DNA from: Mycobacterium sp.
GTDB taxonomy: Bacteria; Actinomycetota; Actinomycetes; Mycobacteriales; Mycobacteriaceae
DNA: 5,716 nt
Direction: 5' to 3'
Assembly (NCBI GenBank): GCA_029256565.1
Contig: JAQSXQ010000151.1
Span: 1-5,716, forward strand
A program made the position numbers and the translations under genes. The notes under the pieces were generated by a model, which did no database searches, had not been told where the DNA came from, and was given only the letters and a program-made list of their open reading frames with translations. Shown here piece by piece: positions 1-4,350 of the stretch; position 1 is the stretch's first letter, and every line of letters begins with the position of its first letter.

Positions 1-650
1 CCGAGCATCTCGGCGTAGTGGTCGGGCGTCCAGGCGCCCGCCGGCCACCACCCGTCGGCGTAGCGGCCGGTGATCTCGAGCATCCGCGGCCCGCTCGCCC
101 CGATCCAGATCTCGGGGAAGTGCCCGTCGTACGGTTCGGTGTCGAGGCGGGCGTGCTCCAGTTGGTAGAACCGGCCCGAGAAGTCGACCGGCCCGTGGCT
201 CTCCCAGAGGAGGCGGATCACCTGCAGTGCCTCTTCGAAACGGCTGACGGGCGCGGCGAAGTCGAAACCGTAGGGCACGACGTTCTCGGTCTCGCCGCTG
301 CCGAGGCCGAGGATGAACCGGCCCTTGGCGAGGTGGTCGATCGTCAGCGCGGACTGCGCCAGCATCACGGGGTGGCGCCGGACGGTGTCGACCACGCTCG
401 TGGCAAGCGGGACCCGCTGGGTCAGGACGGCGGCCGCGGCTGCGACGGCCATGCCGTCGAGGTGGCGGTGCGGGGACGGCGACGCCTCGGCGAGGTCGGT
501 GAACTCAGGGGTCCAGATCGAGTCGGGCCAGAAGCTGACCATGTGGTCGGGCAGCCAGACCGAGTGGTACCTGCCGTCGTCGACCCGCGCCAGAGCGTCG
601 AGGTCGATCGGCAGCGTGGTTCGAAAGAACGCAGCGGGCTGTACCTGCAC
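1..650 (-). CDS. Luciferase-like (LLM) flavin/F420-dependent oxidoreductase, 3' end cut by window edge
   Basis: The first 216 residues are visible and the C-terminal part lies beyond position 1; family members are usually about 330-380 residues. It reads as a bacterial-luciferase-like TIM barrel. Visible features are SVWLPDHM near residues 30-37, the block RFILGLGSGETENVVPYGFD at 111-130 followed by SRFEEAL at 136-142, and PEIWIGASGPRMLEITGRYA at 179-198. The last blocks resemble mycobacterial phthiodiolone ketoreductase (Rv2951c-like) and F420-dependent glucose-6-phosphate dehydrogenase relatives. In this family reduced F420 or FMN transfers hydride to a substrate. Cofactor F420 is inferred from the likely host, and the substrate is unknown. 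The start is GTG at 650-648, three codons after an in-frame TAG (662-660), so no earlier start exists. There is no Shine-Dalgarno, but TAGCAT lies six bases upstream, suggesting a leaderless start. It lies 44 bases downstream of the crotonase gene on the same strand. Confidence 0.9.
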   Translation of the reverse strand, partial: MQVQPAAFFRTTLPIDLDALARVDDGRYHSVWLPDHMVSFWPDSIWTPEFTDLAEASPSPHRHLDGMAVAAAAAVLTQRVPLATSVVDTVRRHPVMLAQSALTIDHLAKGRFILGLGSGETENVVPYGFDFAAPVSRFEEALQVIRLLWESHGPVDFSGRFYQLEHARLDTEPYDGHFPEIWIGASGPRMLEITGRYADGWWPAGAWTPDHYAEML

Positions 651-656
651 GCAGCG

Positions 657-662
657 ATGCTA
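657..662 (-). promoter_or_regulatory. Candidate leaderless -10 element (TAGCAT) for the luciferase-like oxidoreductase
   Basis: On the minus strand TAGCAT is followed by six bases (CGCTGC) and then the GTG start at 650. This fits the mycobacterial TANNNT -10 with transcription beginning at or next to the start codon. No -35 match is visible, as is usual for such promoters. An 8-base palindrome TGTGCACA (667-674) lies just upstream. The hexamer sits in the 44-base gap after the crotonase, so it would be an internal promoter. The TAG inside it is also the in-frame stop before the GTG. Confidence 0.4.
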
Positions 663-694
663 AGCGTGTGCACAGCACGATGCGGGCGTTTCGG

Positions 695-1519
695 CTACTC
701 GCCCTTGAACTCGGGTGGGCGCTTGGCGAACATCGCCGTGATGCCCTCGGTGAGGTCCTTGCTCGGCAGGAAGGCCGAGTTCCACGCAGCGACGTAGCGC
801 AGGCTGGCGGCGACCTGTGCGGTGCGCTGCTCGTCGAGCACGTCCTTGACGCCCTGCACCACCAGCGGTGGGTTGGCCGCGATCTCGCGGGCGGTCTCGT
901 GCGCGGCGGCCAGCGACGCCTCGGCGTCCGGGAAGACGTCGTTGACGAGGCCGATCTTCTCCGCCCGCGCGGCGTCGATGTCCTTGCCGGTCAAAGCCAG
1001 CTCGCGCAGGTGCCCGTCGTTGAGGATCAGCGGCAGGCGGGCGAGCGAGCCGACGTCGGCGACCATGGCCAGCTTGATCTCGCGCACGGAGAACTTGGCG
1101 TCGGCGCTGGCGTAGCGGATGTCGACCGCCGAGATGAGGTCGACGCCACCGCCGATGCACCACCCGTGCACCGAGGCGATGACCGGAGTGCGACAGTCCG
1201 CGACCGCGGTGATCGCGCCCTGCATCTTCTTCAGGTCGCGGTGGAACTCGGCGCGGGGCCGCGCCAGGGCGCCCTCGGCGAGCACCGGCGCGAGCGTGCC
1301 GCCCATCGACGTCAGGTCCAGGCCGTAGCTGAAGTTGCGGCCCGACCCGGTCAGCACGATCGCGCGCACGTCCGGATCGGCGTCCAGCGCGGCGAACGCC
1401 GTTGGCAGTTCGGCCCAGAACTCCGGGCCCATGGCGTTGCCCTTGCCGGGGCCGGTCAGGGTGACCCTGGCGACGTGCTCGTCGACGTCGACGGTGAGGG
1501 ATTCGTAGGTGTCGGCCAT
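695..1519 (-). CDS. echA21: Crotonase-family protein, probably a delta(3,5)-delta(2,4)-dienoyl-CoA isomerase (EchA21-like)
   Basis: This 274-residue protein is a complete single-domain crotonase. Oxyanion-hole segments are FSYGLDL (63-69) and GWCIGGGVDL (119-128). The active-site region VREIKLAMVADVGSLARLP (145-163) matches mammalian ECH1 closely. ECH1 uses Asp176, Glu196 and Asp204; here D127, E147 and D155 have identical spacing (20 and 8). This favours a dienoyl-CoA isomerase, which shifts 3,5-dienoyl-CoA to 2,4-dienoyl-CoA in beta-oxidation of unsaturated fatty acids with odd-numbered double bonds. Typical hydratases have Glu at both catalytic positions. The symbol is given because M. tuberculosis echA21 (Rv3774), as I recall it, is the same length and lies near hisC2 (Rv3772); this is from memory. 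It starts at ATG 1519 with no Shine-Dalgarno, and TAGCCT ends seven bases upstream. It follows the lipoprotein gene by 18 bases. Confidence 0.93.
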   Translation of the reverse strand: MADTYESLTVDVDEHVARVTLTGPGKGNAMGPEFWAELPTAFAALDADPDVRAIVLTGSGRNFSYGLDLTSMGGTLAPVLAEGALARPRAEFHRDLKKMQGAITAVADCRTPVIASVHGWCIGGGVDLISAVDIRYASADAKFSVREIKLAMVADVGSLARLPLILNDGHLRELALTGKDIDAARAEKIGLVNDVFPDAEASLAAAHETAREIAANPPLVVQGVKDVLDEQRTAQVAASLRYVAAWNSAFLPSKDLTEGITAMFAKRPPEFKGE

Positions 1520-1526
1520 GGCTGGG

Positions 1527-1532
1527 AGGCTA
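1527..1532 (-). promoter_or_regulatory. Candidate leaderless -10 element (TAGCCT) for the crotonase gene
   Basis: Minus-strand TAGCCT is separated by seven bases (CCCAGCC) from the crotonase ATG. It fits TANNNT, but the sequence is C/G-rich and lies in an 18-base intergenic gap, so chance is a real alternative. The absence of any purine-rich ribosome binding site before this ATG is the main support. Confidence 0.3.
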
Positions 1533-1537
1533 ACCCG

Positions 1538-1933
1538 TTACGGAGGCGAGCCGCCCAGCAGGATGTCGTTGAGCGCGATGTCCTTGGGCAGGAACTGGCA
1601 CATGGCGTCGGCGGCCAACCGCATGGTGTCCATCTCTTCGGTGCCGACCATGTCGCCGTAGTTTCCGAAGATCTCGCCGATGACGGCGGCCTGTTCCTCG
1701 GCCGACAGCTCCATGAACTCGCCGCACGTGATGGTCTGAGCCACACCCGGTGTGCCCGGCGCGCCCGGGGTGCGAGGCGTCGTGGTGCGCGGTGACGTCG
1801 ATGGCGACGACTCGCTGATCGGGGCCCCCGGTTCGGTCGTCATCGCGACGGTGCCCGGCACGGTCTGGCTACAGCCAGCGACCGCGCCGGCGACGAGCAG
1901 TGCCGCCGCCGCAAATTGAACTCGGGTCCTCAT
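1538..1933 (-). CDS. Secreted lipoprotein with a two-cysteine, HdeA-like C-terminal domain
   Basis: The gene encodes 131 residues. A short basic n-region (MRTRV), a hydrophobic stretch (7-18) and the lipobox VAGC at 18-21 indicate processing by signal peptidase II with lipidation of Cys21, placing the protein on the outer face of the membrane. Residues 22-36 (CSQTVPGTVAMTTEPG begins at Cys21) look like the start of many mycobacterial lipoproteins. Residues 37-65 are a Pro/Thr/Ser-rich linker. The C-terminal domain (66-131) has two cysteines, C70 in TCGEFMELS and C112 in AMCQFLP, around a helical segment. This resembles the layout of the acid-stress chaperone HdeA, which has one disulfide. The resemblance is by eye only and the function is unknown. 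A GTG three codons upstream (1942) is an alternative start; ATG is preferred because TATCGT then sits seven bases before it. The gene begins 17 bases after the DUF4334 stop. Confidence 0.85.
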   Translation of the reverse strand: MRTRVQFAAAALLVAGAVAGCSQTVPGTVAMTTEPGAPISESSPSTSPRTTTPRTPGAPGTPGVAQTITCGEFMELSAEEQAAVIGEIFGNYGDMVGTEEMDTMRLAADAMCQFLPKDIALNDILLGGSPP

Positions 1934-1940
1934 CTGGACC

Positions 1941-1946
1941 ACGATA
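1941..1946 (-). promoter_or_regulatory. Candidate leaderless -10 element (TATCGT) for the lipoprotein gene
   Basis: Minus-strand TATCGT is followed by seven bases (GGTCCAG) and the ATG at 1933. No Shine-Dalgarno is present before either the ATG or the alternative GTG, and this GTG overlaps the hexamer. It matches TANNNT but is weak when taken alone. Confidence 0.3.
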
Positions 1947-1950
1947 GGCG

Positions 1951-2424
1951 CTAGACGCGACGCAGGTAGAAGTACAGGTAGCGCGGGTCGCCCGACGACG
2001 TGTCGATGGCTCCCTTGCCGTTCATGATGCCCAGCACGGTGTCGTCGTCGACCTTCTTGAAGTGGTCGTGGACGGGCTTGCCGTCGTAGACCATCGATGC
2101 CGTCACCTCGCCGCGGAACTCCTCGAGCCACAGGCTCGCCTCGCCGTTCATCGCCTCGGTGTTGGAGAACTTGTTGCCATCGGCGTCGAGGCACACCAGC
2201 GGCTTGGCTTCGGCTGCGGAGACGAACGTCTTGCCGAACCAGTTGAGCCGCTTCATGAAGCCGTTGGCGCGGTGCCCCGTCTGGAACTCGCCGCCCTGCC
2301 ACTCGCCGATCATGAAGTCGATGGTCGTCGGCTCCAGGGTGTCCCAGAACGCGTCGAGGTCGGTGTCGGAGATCTCGTCGGTGCGCCCGACGAAGTCGGC
2401 GAAGGTCTTCTGCGCGGGGCTCAT
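1951..2424 (-). CDS. GXWXG / DUF4334-domain protein of unknown function
   Basis: This 157-residue soluble protein has the two signatures of the GXWXG-DUF4334 family. The GXWXG motif is GEWQG at 40-44, within a segment beginning IDFMIG (35-40) and continuing to FQTGH (47-51). The DUF4334 half shows FRGEVTASMVYDGKPVHDHF (103-122), then MNGKG (134-138), and ends YFYLRRV. No enzymatic role is established for the family that I can name, and there is no signal peptide or membrane segment. Its ATG overlaps the pat stop as ATGA (2424-2421), and AGGA lies five bases before the ATG, inside the pat reading frame, so translation is probably coupled to pat. Longer same-frame readings extending upstream across pat are rejected because they would cover most of that gene. 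Confidence 0.92.
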   Translation of the reverse strand: MSPAQKTFADFVGRTDEISDTDLDAFWDTLEPTTIDFMIGEWQGGEFQTGHRANGFMKRLNWFGKTFVSAAEAKPLVCLDADGNKFSNTEAMNGEASLWLEEFRGEVTASMVYDGKPVHDHFKKVDDDTVLGIMNGKGAIDTSSGDPRYLYFYLRRV

Positions 2425-3485
2425 ACTCGTCCTATCCAGTGGGTGGCGAACTCCAGGAACGCGTCGTTCTCGTGCTTCGCGGCGACCGTCACCCGCACGC
2501 CGTCCTGACCGTAGGGCCGTACCAGTAGCCGGTTGTCGGCGGCGCTGTTGACGAAGTCGTCGGTCCGCTCGGCCAGTGGCAACCAGACGAAGTTCGCCTG
2601 CGACGGCGGCACCTCGAAGCCGGCCTCGCGCAGCGTCGTCGTCACGCGGGTCCGCTCGGCCACCACGACGTCGGTGCGGGCCAGCAGTTCGTCGGCGGCT
2701 TCCAGCGATGCGATCGCCGCGGCCTGGGACACGCTGGTCGCCGTGAACGGCACGTAGACCTTGCCGAGCGCGGTGATGACGTCCGGATCGCCGACGGCGT
2801 AGCCGACGCGCAGGCCTGCCAAGCCGTAGGCCTTCGAGAAGGTGCGGAGCACGACGACGTTCGAGTGCTCTCGGGCCAGGCCGAAGCTGTCGGGCAGCAT
2901 GTCGTCGCGGATGTACTCGACGTAGGCCTCGTCGATCGCGATCAGGATGTCGCTGGGCACTGCGGCGACGAACCGGGCCAGGGCCGCGGGGTCGACGACC
3001 GTGCTGGTGGGGTTGTTCGGGTTGCAGACGAAGATGAGCCGCGTGCGGTCGGTGACCGCGGCCAGCATGGCGTCGAGGTCGAAGGTGTGGTCGCGCAGCG
3101 GCACCTGCACCGGGGTCGCGCCTGCGGTCCGCACCTGCAGCGGATAGATCTCGAAGCTGCGCCAGCCGAACAGCACCTCGTCGCCCACCGAGGACGTGAT
3201 CTGGATGAGCTGCTGGCACAGGCTGACCGATCCGCAGCCCACCGCGATGTGCTCGGGGGCGAACGATCCGCCGTCGAGCGTCTTGGCGAGGACGTCGCGT
3301 AGTTCGAGGTAGCCGTTGTCCGGGTAGCGGTTGACGGTGTCCATCGCGGCGGCGACGGCGGCCCGCACGCTGGGCAGCGGACCGTCGGTGGTCTCGTTGC
3401 TGGCGATCTTGATGGCACCAGGCACCGTTCGGCCCGGCGTATAGGCGGGCAGATCGGCCAGCAAGGGGCGCAGGCGGGCGGTCAC
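2421..3485 (-). CDS. pat: Aromatic (phenylalanine) aminotransferase, HisC2/Pat type, PLP-dependent
   Basis: The gene encodes 354 residues, the full length for this class-I/II aminotransferase. Related mycobacterial proteins (Rv3772, called HisC2 or Pat) transfer the amino group between aromatic amino acids and 2-oxo acids; histidinol phosphate is the substrate of the HisC sister group. Visible elements are NRYPDNG (52-58), the phosphate-binding loop GCGSVSL (83-89), NPNNPTS (155-161), IDEAY (184-188), and TFSKAYGLAGLRVGY (215-229), with K218 as the PLP Schiff-base lysine and R226 as the phosphate-binding arginine. R331 in GVRVTV is the likely substrate-carboxylate arginine. All key residues are present. 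The start is GTG 3485, only three codons after an in-frame TAG, so the start is well fixed. The gene heads a five-gene same-strand run. Between Pat and HisC, near-identical blocks with the mycobacterial Pat sequence I remember favour Pat. Confidence 0.96.
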   Translation of the reverse strand: MTARLRPLLADLPAYTPGRTVPGAIKIASNETTDGPLPSVRAAVAAAMDTVNRYPDNGYLELRDVLAKTLDGGSFAPEHIAVGCGSVSLCQQLIQITSSVGDEVLFGWRSFEIYPLQVRTAGATPVQVPLRDHTFDLDAMLAAVTDRTRLIFVCNPNNPTSTVVDPAALARFVAAVPSDILIAIDEAYVEYIRDDMLPDSFGLAREHSNVVVLRTFSKAYGLAGLRVGYAVGDPDVITALGKVYVPFTATSVSQAAAIASLEAADELLARTDVVVAERTRVTTTLREAGFEVPPSQANFVWLPLAERTDDFVNSAADNRLLVRPYGQDGVRVTVAAKHENDAFLEFATHWIGRV

Positions 3486-3491
3486 CCGGTC

Positions 3492-3497
3492 AGTCTA
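3492..3497 (-). promoter_or_regulatory. Candidate leaderless -10 element (TAGACT) for pat
   Basis: On the minus strand TAGACT is followed by GACCGG and then the GTG start, giving a six-base spacing ideal for transcription starting at or next to the first base of the start codon. No Shine-Dalgarno is present and no good -35 is seen. A perfect 12-base palindrome lies directly upstream (3504-3515). This is the most convincing of the four leaderless layouts because it sits in a true divergent intergenic region. Confidence 0.5.
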
Positions 3498-3503
3498 GGG
3501 AAC

Positions 3504-3515
3504 GCCGATATCGGC
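3504..3515. promoter_or_regulatory. Perfect 12-base palindrome upstream of pat, possible operator
   Basis: GCCGATATCGGC is its own reverse complement and ends seven bases upstream of the putative pat -10, in the usual -35 to -10 spacer. Such a position suits a repressor site, but 12-base palindromes also arise by chance and I recognise no regulator for it. Confidence 0.25.
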
Positions 3516-3530
3516 TTCGCTCTACCGGCT

Positions 3531-3560
3531 TTGCCTTCGTCTGGCTGGCCTGTGTACGCT
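3531..3560 (+). promoter_or_regulatory. Probable promoter of the tRNA-Ser/tRNA-Arg unit
   Basis: TTGCCT (3531-3536) and TACGCT (3555-3560) are separated by 18 bases and match a housekeeping -35 and a mycobacterial TANNNT -10. Initiation would fall about seven bases downstream, giving a leader of roughly 12 bases before the mature 5' end of tRNA-Ser at 3579. It faces away from the pat promoter. Confidence 0.5.
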
Positions 3561-3578
3561 TGCCCCTCGGATCGTTCG

Positions 3579-3670
3579 GGAGGCGTGCCAGAGCGGCCGA
3601 ATGGGACTCACTGCTAATGAGTTGTCCGCCTTAAAGCGGACCGGAGGTTCAAATCCTCTCGCCTCCGCCA
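3579..3670 (+). tRNA. tRNA-Ser (anticodon GCT)
   Basis: The 92-base gene includes an encoded CCA (3668-3670). The acceptor stem GGAGGCG (3579-3585) pairs fully with CGCCTCC (3660-3666), and the discriminator base is G (3667), as expected for serine. The anticodon loop CTGCTAA places GCT at 3613-3615, reading AGC and AGU. The long variable arm is a six-pair stem (3624-3629 with 3636-3641) diagnostic of tRNA-Ser. The T-arm loop is TTCAAAT. Confidence 0.98.
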
Positions 3671-3690
3671 CACTGGCCCGCGCCAGCGTG
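3669..3690 (+). other. Hairpin in the spacer after tRNA-Ser
   Basis: Bases 3673-3677 (CTGGC) pair with 3682-3686 (GCCAG) around a CCGC loop. Three more pairs (CAC at 3669-3671 with GTG at 3688-3690) lie beyond one A/C mismatch. The stem overlaps the last two bases of the encoded CCA end, so it could mark 3' processing or partial termination between the two tRNAs. There is no U-run, so a classical terminator is not supported. Confidence 0.3.
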
Positions 3691-3706
3691 ACAACTGAAT
3701 ATGCAA

Positions 3707-3779
3707 GCGCCCGTAGCTCAACGGATAGAGCATCTGACTACGGATCAGAAGGTTAGGGGTTCGAATCCCTTCGGGCGCA
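3707..3779 (+). tRNA. tRNA-Arg (anticodon ACG)
   Basis: The acceptor stem GCGCCCG (3707-3713) pairs fully with CGGGCGC (3772-3778), and the discriminator is A (3779). The anticodon loop CTACGGA gives ACG at 3740-3742, whose A34 is normally converted to inosine by TadA to read CGU, CGC and CGA. The T-arm carries TTCGAAT. No CCA is encoded (CAC follows), so the end must be added by tRNA nucleotidyltransferase. It lies 36 bases after tRNA-Ser and is probably cotranscribed. Confidence 0.98.
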
Positions 3780-3784
3780 CACAC

Positions 3785-3801
3785 GAGCTGGCACTCAGCT
3801 C
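3785..3801. terminator. Short hairpin at the convergent end of the tRNA unit and the 105-residue gene
   Basis: GAGCTG (3785-3790) and CAGCTC (3796-3801) form a six-pair stem with a GCACT loop. The hairpin spans the stop codon of the minus-strand gene (3797-3795) and follows tRNA-Arg by five bases, so it could terminate both. It is short and lacks a U-tract, so confidence is low. Confidence 0.3.
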
Positions 3802-4112
3802 TCGATGGTCTTCACGAACTGCTCGACCTCGCTGAACGCGGGGGCGTCGGCGGTCGGATCCTCCCAGAGCGATACGACGTGGTTGGCCGCTCCTCGCAGT
3901 AGGCGCAGGTACTCCGTCGTGTCCTTGGCGCTCGAGTTCTTCAGACGGTCGCCTATCGAGGGCACGATCGGCTCCAGCGCCACGGCCACGCTCAGCCCGC
4001 TGCCCTCGCTCGGACCCGCGCCGGCGAGTGTGACGATCTTGTCGAAGTCGTCCCGGCTCATGCGCGGGTACGCCTCGGACAGATCTGCCAGTACGTCGTC
4101 AACAATGCTCAA
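3795..4112 (-). CDS. Uncharacterised small acidic protein (105 residues)
   Basis: I do not recognise the family. The protein is soluble-looking, acidic and mostly helical in appearance, with no signal peptide, membrane segment or cysteine. Residues 1-30 contain DDVLADLSEAY and SRDDFDKIVTLAG, then a Gly/Ser-rich turn (31-40), a hydrophobic stretch (VALEPIVPSIG), and an amphipathic C-terminal half including TTEYLRLLRGAANHVVSLW. The start is TTG at 4112. GGGAAGG lies 10 bases upstream (minus strand, 4129-4123), a somewhat long but usable spacing, and no other start is close upstream in frame. Codons have the strong third-position G/C bias of the neighbouring genes, supporting a real gene over the opposite-strand reading. 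It converges with the tRNAs, leaving 15 bases, and diverges from the exported-protein gene at 4351. Confidence 0.75.
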   Translation of the reverse strand: MSIVDDVLADLSEAYPRMSRDDFDKIVTLAGAGPSEGSGLSVAVALEPIVPSIGDRLKNSSAKDTTEYLRLLRGAANHVVSLWEDPTADAPAFSEVEQFVKTIES

Positions 4113-4201
4113 CGGTCTACGACCTTCCCAGTCGAATGCGGGTCGATCGACCCGACCCGTGCGTGCCCAGCCCTGCCAATCGCCAAACGAAGCCGGACGG
4201 C

Positions 4202-4267
4202 TCGCCGACCGTGGGCCCTATGTACGCCAAACCGCCCAGTCGCGTGCATAGGCCCCACGCTCGGCGA
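4202..4267. repeat. Long imperfect inverted repeat in the 4113-4350 intergenic region
   Basis: The left arm (4202-4227) and right arm (4242-4267) are 26 bases each and match as reverse complements except at three positions: 4209/4260 C-C, 4216/4253 C-C, and 4223/4246 T-G, which would be a wobble pair in RNA. The loop is 14 bases (4228-4241). The hairpin sits 84 bases before the exported-protein ATG and about 90 bases before the TTG of the uncharacterised gene. It could be an operator, a 5'-UTR structure, a divergent insulator or a small mobile-repeat remnant. The rest of the 238-base gap holds a repeated CGCCAA-type motif (about 4175, 4226 and 4277) and no convincing gene. Confidence 0.8.
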
Positions 4268-4315
4268 TCGCAGACTCGCCAACCGCAAACCGCTGCGTCG
4301 CGCCGGACCGCCAGA

Positions 4316-4321
4316 TACCGT
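4316..4321 (+). promoter_or_regulatory. Possible -10 element (TACCGT) for the exported-protein gene
   Basis: TACCGT fits TANNNT and would give a leader of about 23 bases containing the AAGGAG ribosome site. No convincing -35 is seen. It lies in a tandem ACCGTC-ACCGTC stretch (4317-4328). Weak evidence. Confidence 0.2.
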
Positions 4322-4339
4322 CACCGTCAAATATTGACG

Positions 4340-4345
4340 AAGGAG
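4340..4345 (+). promoter_or_regulatory. Strong ribosome binding site (AAGGAG) of the exported-protein gene
   Basis: AAGGAG is five bases before the ATG at 4351 and fixes this start. It contrasts with four of the five minus-strand cluster genes (all but the DUF4334 gene), which lack such sites. Confidence 0.85.
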
Positions 4346-4350
4346 ACAAA

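Noticed and set aside
1521..1539. Partial match to an IdeR (iron) box around AGGCTAACC
   Set aside because: Only the central nine bases and about one flanking base agree, roughly 10 of 19, which is too poor.
668..1795. Long plus-strand open frame opposite the crotonase and lipoprotein genes
   Set aside because: The product is a His/Gly/Val/Arg-rich composition typical of the antisense of a high-G+C gene, while the minus strand encodes an unmistakable crotonase.
2425..3219. N-terminal extension of the DUF4334 frame upstream across pat
   Set aside because: It lies in another frame of the real pat gene, is Arg/Ala-rich and has no domain; the DUF4334 family begins near the ATG at 2424.
3707..3795. 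tRNA-Arg 3' end as a phage or island attachment site
   Set aside because: No integrase and no repeat of the tRNA 3' end are visible in the window; the flanking genes look like core chromosome.
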